In this document: in pieces, positions 8,279-16,631 of the stretch
How the letters are laid out: the number at the start of each line of letters is the position of its first letter
Position numbering within the stretch: the stretch's first letter is position 1
Source: an uncultured Bacteroidales bacterium
GTDB lineage: Bacteria; Bacteroidota; Bacteroidia; Bacteroidales; Paludibacteraceae
Direction of reading: 5' to 3'
NCBI GenBank assembly: GCA_937907165.1
Contig: CALCUH010000089.1
Location: 1 to 29,688, forward strand
DNA length: 29,688 bases
The notes under the pieces: model-generated
What the model saw: the letters and a program-made list of their open reading frames with translations, nothing else
The model's database searches: none
What the model was told of the DNA's origin: nothing
Program-made: the position numbers and the translations under genes

Positions 8279-8286
8279 TATCTTTG
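8279..8286 (+). promoter_or_regulatory. Predicted -7 box for the 8324-10295 gene pair
   Basis: TATCTTTG fits TAnnTTTG and lies 38 nt before the ATG at 8324. I do not see a convincing TTG at the expected upstream distance, so this may be a weak or regulated promoter. Confidence 0.45.
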
Positions 8287-8323
8287 CTATTACAATTATA
8301 TATACAGCAAGCTGTCTCTTATT

Positions 8324-8848
8324 ATGATCGACTTATCAACCGGAGTTTTTACCATAGATGCCAATAGGAATTTAGGAATCAAGCCATTCCTAACAAAAGA
8401 AGAATTACTCTTGTCCGATTTATCCGCCTACGGATACAAAGAGGACTTGAGCAAAAGTAAATACATATTCCTTTCTTCCCTAACAATCGACGGATTTCCT
8501 ATGACCATGGAGATACATATCGGGCGCAAGAATTACATCGATGAAATAATTCTCCGAACGCAGGAAGCATCCAAACAATGGATCCAAGAAGAAGATCTCA
8601 TTGGCAACGCCTATGAGATAAAACAAAAACACGACGAATTCCTCATGAAGCAAACTGGGCTTGGGAAAGATTTTTTCGACAAGGGGAAAGATTTCCGGCT
8701 TGAAACAAATTGGGGCAGTATAAGTTCCATCATCGACATGACTTCCGAACAAGACATCCACATTTCGATACGTTATAGGAATTTGACCGATGAAGAGAAA
8801 AATAAATACTTAATATTAGGAAAGAACTATCTGAATGCAAAAAAATGA
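8324..8848 (+). CDS. Hypothetical protein, first of an overlapping pair
   Basis: I do not recognise this 174-residue protein. It has no signal peptide or membrane segment, so it is probably cytoplasmic. The predicted pattern is mixed alpha/beta, with an alternating hydrophobic block (IFLSSLTIDGFPMTMEIHIG) and, near the end, a tryptophan-glycine segment (NWGSISSIIDM) followed by a beta-like I-H-I-S-I-R-Y-R. It starts at an ATG 38 nt after a -7-like box. It overlaps the next gene by 14 nt, so the two products are probably made together. The layout is small soluble protein then larger protein inside a mobile element; an immunity-like or accessory role is only a guess. Confidence 0.7.
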   Translation: MIDLSTGVFTIDANRNLGIKPFLTKEELLLSDLSAYGYKEDLSKSKYIFLSSLTIDGFPMTMEIHIGRKNYIDEIILRTQEASKQWIQEEDLIGNAYEIKQKHDEFLMKQTGLGKDFFDKGKDFRLETNWGSISSIIDMTSEQDIHISIRYRNLTDEEKNKYLILGKNYLNAKK

Positions 8849-10295
8849 CAATATCAGACATTCCGCTTCCGAGCGTCAAGGCGGGGATAAATATCCCGGC
8901 ATCGACTCGTACGCTTTCACAACATTAAAGCGTGGAACAAAGATTTGCACACTAGTGGCTTATTACGAAAACGGTCACATGAAACCCTGCGAATTCTATT
9001 TTCCCGAAAAAGCGCTATCCGAAGTAGGATATAACTGTATTCGTCTTAGTCAAGGTCTGCAAATCCGCCCTTGGAGAAACCCGGAAACCAACACCTACTC
9101 TTACAGAAATAGAGTTGCAACCTTTAGCGTCAAAGAGGATTTTGAAGTAGAATTTAGCCCTCACGCCTTAGAAAATCGTTCCTACGGGCAAGGTGGGATA
9201 GCACAATACCACATCAGCCAAAATGACGCAGAGAAATACCTGATCAAAGAACCCGAAGACACCATCTTGCCTGACGGACAAATCAGCGAGGATGAATACG
9301 AGCGAATCATGGAGAAACACCAACAGCTCCTTATCAAACGCAATCTTTTCAGCCACCTGAAAGCTAAGTCAGATGCCATGGATATCATGCAAAACACAAC
9401 AGACAAAGCCAAAGGGGAAAAAGCGAAAGAAAACATTGAGACGCTGAACCGCCATATAGAGAATCTGATCGTGGACCTCGCCATCTCCCAAGAGAAAATC
9501 GGTGACGTCATTTCGGAGAAATACGACAACCTAATATCTCAAATCGCCAACGAACTAGAAATCAGAGAGAAAGAAGACACATTGTTCATCTGCAACGTAA
9601 AAACAAGCCGTGAGATAGAGGTAACCGCTCAACAAATCGATCATCTCACAGACAACTGGATCATGTTTGCGCCCACAAAAGACGAAAGCGTCAACATAGC
9701 AGAAAACATCACCCGCAAAATGGACAACTACGAACAAGCCATATCGGACGGAACAAAACCCGAAATTGATGTGCCGCAACAAAAACTATCCGATATTCTG
9801 CATGTCAACCGTCTTAACGAAGAAGCCAAGAACACAATGAGTCAAAACGCCCCCAAAGAAATGGACTTTCGAAAGATAACCACACTCTCCATGCGGACAC
9901 AAAGCGGTCACAGTATACAAGTACCCTTAGAAAAAATATTCACACAAAAGTCCATAACGGAGCTCCATAACGTACGGAATGGAACTTTCACACCTCTACT
10001 ACAGCTTCAGAACAATGGAAGCGCTAAACTACTCCTTCTAGGGAACAAAGCTCAACTCTTCCTCTCCCAAACCAAAGAACAGCTTGCACAAACTTTAGAT
10101 TCTTTAAACATAGGTTCTCCGCAACGTCAAGAACTTCTCGCCGGCAAGGAACTACGAATAGACTCTACTTATTATAAATTAGACCAAGATCTAAATTGCC
10201 TGATTCCTCAGTTCCATACTATCAATTCATCCACACGGAAGAATGTCACACAAACAAAACCCAGCCAAAATCCAAACAAAAAGATTCCTTTTTAA
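8835..10295 (+). CDS. Hypothetical 486-residue protein of the conjugation region
   Basis: I do not recognise the whole protein. It has no signal peptide or membrane helix. Three parts can be seen. Residues about 18-130 form a compact domain with G-I-D-S-Y-A-F, a Y-F-P-E-K-A-L-S-E-V-G-Y-N block and G-Q-G-G-I-A-Q-Y-H-I. Residues about 140-330 are charged and largely helical, probably coiled coil. Residues about 340-450 form a beta-rich segment with V-P-L-E-K-I and L-L-L-L-G-N-K-A-Q-L, loosely like DUF3945-type modules of Bacteroides mobile elements (weak). The tail is polar and basic. It overlaps the preceding gene by 14 nt and ends 112 nt before the convergent traC-like gene. Its location suggests an accessory role for the element, for example regulation, host defence or a toxin, none of which is shown by the sequence. 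Confidence 0.75.
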   Translation: MQKNDNIRHSASERQGGDKYPGIDSYAFTTLKRGTKICTLVAYYENGHMKPCEFYFPEKALSEVGYNCIRLSQGLQIRPWRNPETNTYSYRNRVATFSVKEDFEVEFSPHALENRSYGQGGIAQYHISQNDAEKYLIKEPEDTILPDGQISEDEYERIMEKHQQLLIKRNLFSHLKAKSDAMDIMQNTTDKAKGEKAKENIETLNRHIENLIVDLAISQEKIGDVISEKYDNLISQIANELEIREKEDTLFICNVKTSREIEVTAQQIDHLTDNWIMFAPTKDESVNIAENITRKMDNYEQAISDGTKPEIDVPQQKLSDILHVNRLNEEAKNTMSQNAPKEMDFRKITTLSMRTQSGHSIQVPLEKIFTQKSITELHNVRNGTFTPLLQLQNNGSAKLLLLGNKAQLFLSQTKEQLAQTLDSLNIGSPQRQELLAGKELRIDSTYYKLDQDLNCLIPQFHTINSSTRKNVTQTKPSQNPNKKIPF

Positions 10296-10407
10296 ACATT
10301 AGTCCCCCAACCTAAACCATTACATAAAACAGAATTTTAGCACAAGACTCCCTTGTCATTACCACAAACAGAGAAATATATTCCAATAGAATTAATACTT
10401 CATCCCA

Positions 10408-10974
10408 TCATTTCATCATATTAGAGAAATCAAATTCTGACAAAATGGATTTCGTCTCATCATTACTCGCATCAAGTTCATGCTTAGGTTCCGTTGACAC
10501 AACATCAGCTTCTTTCCCGACCGGTTCTACCACAGAAGACCGATTAGGGGCTTGCGCCCAGTCATCCACATTCTGAGAACCGCCTCCCAATAATTCATCC
10601 ATTGAACGTCTGATCTCTTCATCCCTCTTAGAAAAATCCGCATGCGTGTCACCTGGAAGAAAAGCGTCGACTACCCTTTCTCGCTGATTACAAACATCGT
10701 TTCCGACATTGTTTTTGACATTTTGCTTATAATCAATCAAATTCTCCCAGTCATTGGAAAGAGACTGAGATTTCTCTTCAGACCGAAACGAATTCGCTTT
10801 CCCCGAAAAAGAGAGACGAGAACGCACCTCTCCATGCGGAATAGAAGCCTCTCGCATCTTACGCATCTCACTCTTGGTTTTCTTTTCTGAATTCTCCTTT
10901 ACAAACCTAAAGTAAAGGAACACAACTAATTCATAGAGACAAAGAACAATGAAGCAAACTAAAATAAATCTCAT
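10408..10974 (-). CDS. TraC-like membrane protein (DUF4122-like)
   Basis: This 188-residue protein has one N-terminal membrane helix (FILVCFIVLCLYELVVFLYF), then a short basic segment and a long polar, probably disordered cytoplasmic region. Three features fit the DUF4122/TraC layout of Bacteroides elements: the YELVVFLYF end of the helix, the S-R-L-S-F-S-G-K segment near residue 53, and RRSMDELLGGG near residue 127 (compare the ELDEVFG block of that family). Its place upstream of traE on the same strand is also where traC lies in CTnDOT-type operons. Here it is cut off from traE by two genes on the other strand. The assignment is tentative; a generic tail-anchored accessory protein is the alternative. 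Confidence 0.5.
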   Translation of the reverse strand: MRFILVCFIVLCLYELVVFLYFRFVKENSEKKTKSEMRKMREASIPHGEVRSRLSFSGKANSFRSEEKSQSLSNDWENLIDYKQNVKNNVGNDVCNQRERVVDAFLPGDTHADFSKRDEEIRRSMDELLGGGSQNVDDWAQAPNRSSVVEPVGKEADVVSTEPKHELDASNDETKSILSEFDFSNMMK

Positions 10975-11070
10975 AGTACAAAAAGAGGGTACTCCTCATC
11001 ATTAAATTAACAAACACGGGGAACATTCACCACCCATGCCCCTTCCCCACCAGAGTCATGATATTTTTCG

Positions 11071-11078
11071 CAAATTTA
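11071..11078 (-). promoter_or_regulatory. Possible -7 box for the traC-like gene
   Basis: On the minus strand the sequence TAAATTTG matches TAnnTTTG, about 97 nt upstream of the ATG at 10974. No clear TTG is present about 19 bp further upstream, so confidence is low. Confidence 0.3.
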
Positions 11079-11104
11079 AAAAATAATCATAAGAAAGCAT
11101 AAAA

Positions 11105-11144
11105 GGGGGAAGATTGCGCGTCGCAGGCAGACTCGTTTTCCCCT
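11105..11144. other. GC-rich hairpin between the tra-like region and the surface-protein gene
   Basis: GGGGGAA (11105-11111) can pair with TTCCCCT (11138-11144), one pair being G-T. A small TGCG/CGCA hairpin lies inside. It is followed on the minus strand by only four T and on the plus strand by seven A, and no gene on either strand clearly ends here. It may mark the junction between the element and the host chromosome, or be a relic terminator. Confidence 0.35.
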
Positions 11145-11207
11145 AAAAAAACATCCACTGCGTAAAAATTCCCCCCTCGGAGATTAGAAAAACTCAAATA
11201 AGTGTGC

Positions 11208-11215
11208 TATTTTTG
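11208..11215 (+). promoter_or_regulatory. Predicted promoter of the large surface-protein gene
   Basis: TATTTTTG fits TAnnTTTG. An imperfect -33-like TTA (11184-11186) lies 21 bp upstream. Transcription would start near 11221 and give a leader of about 235 nt before the ATG at 11456. Confidence 0.5.
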
Positions 11216-11220
11216 CACCA

Positions 11221-11455
11221 TAAGGGTAACGGGAGATTACGAGCCTTGGGGGCTATTGTCCGAAACAAACGGACATGGAATTGCAAAAGATGCTATAACG
11301 GGTCCGGCAGTCATGCCATGAAACACAACGAAATCACAGCATGGAACCCGTCTAAAGTTATCACTATCTATCGAGTTAGACTAAGATATAGCCAAACACG
11401 CCCGACGTAGGTCCGTCATTCCCAATCGACTTATTAAATTAATATTCAGACGGAT
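11221..11455 (+). promoter_or_regulatory. Structured 5' leader of the surface-protein gene
   Basis: Several helices can be drawn. TGTCCG/CGGACA (11257-11262 with 11270-11275) is a perfect 6-bp hairpin. ACGGGT/ACCCGT (11298-11303 with 11346-11351) closes a branch holding GGCA/TGCC (11306-11309 with 11314-11317) and CCATG/CATGG. TCCGTC (11412-11417) pairs perfectly with GACGGA (11449-11454), the six bases that end one base before the start codon. The CGGAC arm at 11270-11274 could pair with GTCCG at 11411-11415 instead, which would free the start region. This arrangement suggests translational control. It does not match any riboswitch class I can name. Confidence 0.45.
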
Positions 11456-14400
11456 ATGAAGAGAAAAATATATTTCACCCTATTGCTTCTGCTCTCTTTA
11501 CTCGCGGCAAACGCCCAGACGTGGAACCTCGTGTGGAGAGAAGACTTCGGCGTGGCGGAGGATTCCATCATCAGAGACTTCGCCGACCCGAACATGGACG
11601 TGCCTAACCACAAATTCGGAGAATGCGCAAAAATCGACGACGGATTCTACGGTATCGCCAACAGCTCATGGTGGGCGTTCAACCGCTCTAAAACCGTCTG
11701 CCCGACCTTCTCACCCGCCTCCTACTTCGTACCCGGAAGAGACCATACCGGCAATAAGAACGGCGCCATGCTCATCGTCAACATCGATGGCATCCCGGGC
11801 GACATCGTCTACGAACAGGAGATGAAATTCGACGTCTGCGCAAACCACAAATATAGATTCACCATCTTCGCCGCCAGCGTGTCATTCTCCAGCAACCCCG
11901 TGTTGTCTAACCTCACTCTGAACATCGTCAATGTCAAAGACCCTAACAACCCAATCGTCATGGAGTCTGAAGACACGGGAAACATTCCGATCTGGAAAGC
12001 GGAAAGCCCGTCCAACTACAACGGAGACGGCTCGCACACCCACGACGAGAAGACTTGGTCGGAATATTCCATCGAATTCACGGTGCAAGAAGGAGACATT
12101 CTTAAACTGCAAGTTCTGAACAACCACGTCGCCAATAACTCCGTGTCCGGCAACGATTTCGCTCTCGACGACATCTCCCTCTACCGCTACGACTCGGACT
12201 CCATTCCAGAGCCCAAACTCGACACCAAAGCAGTCCAGCTCGCAAGCGGTTCCAACTGCGCGGAGGGTATCGCCATCTACATCCAAGACCCGAAACTGGA
12301 CGTCTGGAAAAAAATCAATGACTTCACTTATTACCTCTGGCAGAGCTCCACGGATAACGGATACACATGGAAGAATTTAACTGGCGGCATCGACAAGACC
12401 GCCATCGACTGGACATCGACCGACCAGAAAGAGATAGTGCGGGTGGTGGTCGCAGGCGGAAACTCCGCAAGCGAAGCTGAAACAGAGGCAAAGTACATCG
12501 GCGCCAACGGAGGTCCGACCAACGGATGCGTCAATTGGGTCATCTCCAGTTCTTTGGTTCCCGAAATCACCTCGTCTGACGACATCGGTCTTATGAAATT
12601 GGGCATAGACGGAGACCAGAATCTGAAAGATTACACCATCCTCAAATGCGGGAATCCCAACGAGCCTCCTCATACAGTCACTATTTTCCCTCAAGACAAC
12701 AGCACACTATCCGCCTTCTTATGGCAATACTCCCAGGACGGCACAAATTGGGAGACCCTTTCCGAACACACCCATATTCTAACACACGATGACCAAATAG
12801 GTCAAGGCAAAGTGTTGTACCGCGCCATCGTGGCAGACGCTCTAGAGGTGGCGCAACAAGTCGCACAAAACGGGAAACCTGACGATCCTTGCGAGAAGTA
12901 CAGATACACGGACACCGTAACCATCGGGTGCAACAAGTGCGAAAGGCCCAATCTCACCATTACAGACAATTTTATTTGCGAGGGAGATATGGTAGGGTTC
13001 AAATCCACCACCTCCAATTCTTCATCCGGTGAGATTTCCTTCGAATATTCCACAGACGGAGAGCACTTCTCCAAAATAGATTTCAACGACGACGAACCTC
13101 TTTTCCCCAAAAACACATCCTATTACCGAGCGGCATCAGACGCATGTCCAGATACCTACTCAGACACAATCACCGTGGAAGTGGAGAAGGAGGTAAAGAT
13201 AACGTTAGCCCCCATACCATCCCTTATCTGCGTAGGAGGCAAAGTGGAACTGAAAGCAGATATGGCTTTAGGAGCATACAACACCTACGCTTGGCTTAAA
13301 AACGGAGACACGCTCTCCACCACTGAACTGAGTCTCACAGACACACCTCAAGACACCACGTTCTACGAGTTCGTCGTCAAAGGCAAAATATGTCCATCCA
13401 AGAGTGTGAAGGATAGCACAATAGCGGTAACAATCGACGACCTATCTCTCAAAATCGAGAAAGACAGCCTGTGCGGAGGAGACGAGGCGAAACTAATCAC
13501 CAATCTCAGCGACTCCATCTCACCCATCGTTTGGGAATACGCAACAGACAGCGCACTCACTTTTCACAGCTTCATCCCGGGTGATAGCACCCAAGCGGAA
13601 TTCCCTACACGATCCACCCATTACCGCATCCGCACAGACACAACAATCTGTCCGATCGTCATCTCAGATACCGTATTCGTCTACGTGGAAAAGAAAGTGA
13701 GCGTCAAAATCGACACCCTACCCGACTGGATCTGCGACGGCGTGGAGGTGAACCTATACGTTCGTACCGACCTAGACACAACGGTCAACACCTACGCATG
13801 GTGGGCAACAGGCGACACGATACCAGGACGCCCGTTCATCTACAAAGTAAGAGATCCATTCAGGTGGCTAGACAGGAAACCGAAAGAGGAAGATTCCATA
13901 TTCTACAAAGTGACGGAGACACCACTCGATGAATTCGCCATCTACCAGTTCGTCGTTTACGGTAATCTATGTCCACCCGTAAAAGACAGTACCTCAACCG
14001 TTGTCTATACCGAACACGGCGTAGAAATAGAAATAGACAAAGACACCGTCTGCGAAGGTGAACCGGTACGAGTAACAGCGGAATACGATGACGTAGCCAT
14101 AGTCGTATGGCAACGCACACACGACAAGATAACATGGGAGGATTTCGTGCCAGACGAGGTTCCGAGCGAACTCATCAGAAGACCAAACGAAATGCCTAAG
14201 ACTAGACCAACAGCCAATGAAATACCGGAGACGACCACCTATTACCGTGTGAAGGTTCCGGAGACGGATTTATGTCCGACCACTTTCTCCTTTACCGTCA
14301 CCGCACATGTGGAGAAGAAAGTGAAAAACGTCAAAGTGGAAGAAATCCCGGCGACCATCTGTGAGGGAACAGACGTGAATCTCGAAGCGACAGCCGATAT

Positions 14401-16555
14401 CGACACCAACTTCAACACCTTCGCATGGCTCAAAAACGGAGACACGCTCTCCACCACGGAAATGGCGCTAACCGACAAACCTATCCAAGCCACGACCTAC
14501 ACCTTCGAAGTGTTTGGAAACCAATGCGAGCCTTTCAAAAAAGAACTGAACGTCAACGTGGAAGAAATCGGCAGTCTCGGCCTAAGCATCGACAAAGACT
14601 CAATCTGCTCAGGTGAAATGGCAAGGCTTGTGGTAGAAAGCAGCAAACACCCGGACGTGACATGGGAAAAATCCCTAGACAGCGTCAACTTCACTAAGTT
14701 CGATCCTAAACAAGACATCTCCGCATTGTTGCCTACAAGCACCACCTACTACAGAATCAAGACGGAGTCGGAATCAAGCATTTGCCCCGACATTTTCTCC
14801 AACATTGTTTCCGTCAACGTGGAACATAACATAGACATGATAGTAGACACCATCCCCGCATTCATCTGCGAAGGCACCACCGTCAACCTTAAAGCCACAG
14901 GCTTCATGGACCCCGTAAACACCTTCGCATGGACCAAGGACGGAGACACCCTATCGACCGAGTCATTAGAGTTGTCAGACATTCCATCAAACTCCGGCAC
15001 TTATACACTATCAATCATCGGAAAGAACTGTCCTAGCTTCACCAAGAGTTTCCAGACCGAAGTGGAGAAACAGGCGAGCGTCGCCCTATCCGCTTCAGAA
15101 AACGGAGTCTGTGAAGGTACTAACGTCACACTCACTGCGCAAACGAACGAAGCCAAAGGAGTAGCATGGCAACGCAAACTTGAAGACGAGGATGCGTTCA
15201 ACACATTCGACACTGAACTATCCGACAGTAAAGAAATCGTAGGAGAAGAATCCGCCACCTACAGGCTCATCACCACAGGGAACGTCAGCTGCGCGGCAGA
15301 CACTTCCGAAGAGGTCTCTCTGGAAGTAGAAAAGAATGTCACCTTCGATTTGACAGACGAGGTTATCGTTTGTCCGAAAACGCCTACCATCATCGACGCC
15401 CATTTTGTGGGAACGCCACAAAGTGTCTCTTGGTACAAACGTGCGAACGAGGAAGAGGATTATACGCTATACACTACAGGAGCAGACTCTTTCAAAGTAT
15501 CGTTCCAAGAATCCGCAGAGTTCAAAATGTCTTATACGATGAAATATTGTCCGACTGAAGATGGAATTTTCAGACTCACCGTAGACGAGGGAACTTCATT
15601 TGACTCAATTCCAGACGACTCCATCTGCATGGGTGAAAGCGTTCAATTAACAAGTCATTCGGGCTACACCCCAACCATGACATGGGGAAGTAAAAAAGAG
15701 GGGGAAAATGATTTTCAAACCGTCCAACAAGGGACCAATAACATTCTTGTAACCCCAACAGAAACAACCCGATATAGATTGTCAGGAACTTCAGAAAGAG
15801 GTTGCCCCGCCACCGCGGTATACACCACCATATACGTTTCACAACCCGTCGATTCCATTTCCATCAAAGGAGGCAAGATATGCTTGGGAGATTCTTTGAA
15901 GCTGAACATATCAGGGTTCAATGACTACACAAACATCCATTGGTACTCCTCCGAAGATGATTACAACACAAGTATAGGCGAAAAGCCATCCTACGTCGCA
16001 AAGCCATCCGCCACGACAACCTATAGGGCGATCGTATACAACGGCAAATGCGAAGGCTCGGCAGAAAACACGATCGAAGTGTACAAACAGCCAACCATCC
16101 TCTCCTGCGATGAGTACGGCACCTCCTCTTATATCGTAAACGTGGAGTCGGAACATAGCCCACTCTACTACGATTTCGGCGACGGGAAGAAAGTGACTTC
16201 CAACGTCTTGAACAATATTATATACGGCAAGACCTATAACATCACGGTATCCACCGAAATCGGATGTCCAAGCACATACGTATTCGAAGTTCCGACCTAT
16301 GAATTAAGATTCCCCGAATACATCATTCCGGAGAGTAACCCTTGGAAAGTGGAGAACCTTGAACGCTACGAACGATCAACCTATAGGATATACGATAGAT
16401 TCGGCAAACTGATATACGAAGGGAAAGGCACTGATGACGGATGGGACGGCACCTACAACGGGAATAATTTACCATCGACCGACTATTGGTACATCGTGAA
16501 CATCCCGGAAATAGACCGTCAGTTCCAAGGACACTTCACCCTACTTCACGAATAA
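11456..16555 (+). CDS. Giant Ig-repeat surface protein with T9SS type B sorting domain
   Basis: This is a 1699-residue secreted protein. A Sec signal peptide (MKRKIYFTLLLLLSLLAANA, cut before Q) leads into a jelly-roll-like N-terminal module (about 20-245) ending in N-D-F-A-L-D-D-I-S-L-Y. About twelve Ig-like modules of roughly 70-110 residues follow. They largely alternate between an A type (CEGTxVNLxA, NTFAWLKNGDTLS, a cysteine near the end) and a B type (DKDSICSGE, VTWE, TTYYRI, CP, VEKKV). A PKD-like segment with Y-D-F-G-D-G-K precedes the C-terminus. The last ~80 residues are the gliding-type C-terminal domain: YRIYDRFGKLIYEG, DDGWDGTYNGNNLPSTDYWY and GHFTLLHE. Type IX secretion substrates carrying this domain are moved across the outer membrane and held on the surface or released. 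Each module carries conserved cysteines, so disulfides are likely. An adhesion role is inferred from the architecture; no enzyme domain is visible. Confidence 0.92.
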   Translation: MKRKIYFTLLLLLSLLAANAQTWNLVWREDFGVAEDSIIRDFADPNMDVPNHKFGECAKIDDGFYGIANSSWWAFNRSKTVCPTFSPASYFVPGRDHTGNKNGAMLIVNIDGIPGDIVYEQEMKFDVCANHKYRFTIFAASVSFSSNPVLSNLTLNIVNVKDPNNPIVMESEDTGNIPIWKAESPSNYNGDGSHTHDEKTWSEYSIEFTVQEGDILKLQVLNNHVANNSVSGNDFALDDISLYRYDSDSIPEPKLDTKAVQLASGSNCAEGIAIYIQDPKLDVWKKINDFTYYLWQSSTDNGYTWKNLTGGIDKTAIDWTSTDQKEIVRVVVAGGNSASEAETEAKYIGANGGPTNGCVNWVISSSLVPEITSSDDIGLMKLGIDGDQNLKDYTILKCGNPNEPPHTVTIFPQDNSTLSAFLWQYSQDGTNWETLSEHTHILTHDDQIGQGKVLYRAIVADALEVAQQVAQNGKPDDPCEKYRYTDTVTIGCNKCERPNLTITDNFICEGDMVGFKSTTSNSSSGEISFEYSTDGEHFSKIDFNDDEPLFPKNTSYYRAASDACPDTYSDTITVEVEKEVKITLAPIPSLICVGGKVELKADMALGAYNTYAWLKNGDTLSTTELSLTDTPQDTTFYEFVVKGKICPSKSVKDSTIAVTIDDLSLKIEKDSLCGGDEAKLITNLSDSISPIVWEYATDSALTFHSFIPGDSTQAEFPTRSTHYRIRTDTTICPIVISDTVFVYVEKKVSVKIDTLPDWICDGVEVNLYVRTDLDTTVNTYAWWATGDTIPGRPFIYKVRDPFRWLDRKPKEEDSIFYKVTETPLDEFAIYQFVVYGNLCPPVKDSTSTVVYTEHGVEIEIDKDTVCEGEPVRVTAEYDDVAIVVWQRTHDKITWEDFVPDEVPSELIRRPNEMPKTRPTANEIPETTTYYRVKVPETDLCPTTFSFTVTAHVEKKVKNVKVEEIPATICEGTDVNLEATADIDTNFNTFAWLKNGDTLSTTEMALTDKPIQATTYTFEVFGNQCEPFKKELNVNVEEIGSLGLSIDKDSICSGEMARLVVESSKHPDVTWEKSLDSVNFTKFDPKQDISALLPTSTTYYRIKTESESSICPDIFSNIVSVNVEHNIDMIVDTIPAFICEGTTVNLKATGFMDPVNTFAWTKDGDTLSTESLELSDIPSNSGTYTLSIIGKNCPSFTKSFQTEVEKQASVALSASENGVCEGTNVTLTAQTNEAKGVAWQRKLEDEDAFNTFDTELSDSKEIVGEESATYRLITTGNVSCAADTSEEVSLEVEKNVTFDLTDEVIVCPKTPTIIDAHFVGTPQSVSWYKRANEEEDYTLYTTGADSFKVSFQESAEFKMSYTMKYCPTEDGIFRLTVDEGTSFDSIPDDSICMGESVQLTSHSGYTPTMTWGSKKEGENDFQTVQQGTNNILVTPTETTRYRLSGTSERGCPATAVYTTIYVSQPVDSISIKGGKICLGDSLKLNISGFNDYTNIHWYSSEDDYNTSIGEKPSYVAKPSATTTYRAIVYNGKCEGSAENTIEVYKQPTILSCDEYGTSSYIVNVESEHSPLYYDFGDGKKVTSNVLNNIIYGKTYNITVSTEIGCPSTYVFEVPTYELRFPEYIIPESNPWKVENLERYERSTYRIYDRFGKLIYEGKGTDDGWDGTYNGNNLPSTDYWYIVNIPEIDRQFQGHFTLLHE
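13298..13323 (+). repeat. 26-bp exact internal repeat in the Ig-repeat gene
   Basis: The 26 bases here occur identically at 14432-14457, in the NGDTLSTT segment of two A-type Ig modules about 1.1 kb apart. Identity at the DNA level, including silent sites, points to recent module copying or gene conversion, and gives a short target for recombination that would remove or add about 378 residues. Confidence 0.85.
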
Positions 16556-16605
16556 CAGGCGGTAACGAATTAACTCTATTTTTTTTCTTTTTCATCAGAT
16601 TTGCA

Positions 16606-16613
16606 TAAATTTG
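16606..16613 (+). promoter_or_regulatory. Predicted promoter of the DUF4348-like gene
   Basis: TAAATTTG is a full match to TAnnTTTG, 26 nt before the chosen ATG. No clear TTG lies about 19 bp upstream, only a T-rich tract. The gene may also be read through from the surface-protein gene 76 nt upstream, because no terminator is seen in between. Confidence 0.5.
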
Positions 16614-16631
16614 CGGGAAATTAGCGGAGAT

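Noticed and set aside
20..11093. Ten-base direct repeat TAATCATAAG at 20-29 and 11084-11093 as possible ends of an integrated element
   Set aside because: Ten AT-rich bases recur easily by chance, the flanks do not match, and no integrase or tRNA target is next to either copy.
11204..11410. 68-codon open frame upstream of the large surface-protein gene
   Set aside because: It needs a TTG start overlapping the predicted -7 box, has no recognisable features, and overlaps a better-supported RNA leader.
11221..11455. The surface-protein leader as tmRNA, 6S RNA or SRP RNA
   Set aside because: None of the hallmark parts are present: no tRNA-like end or tag frame, no SRP domain IV loop, and no long stem with a central bubble.
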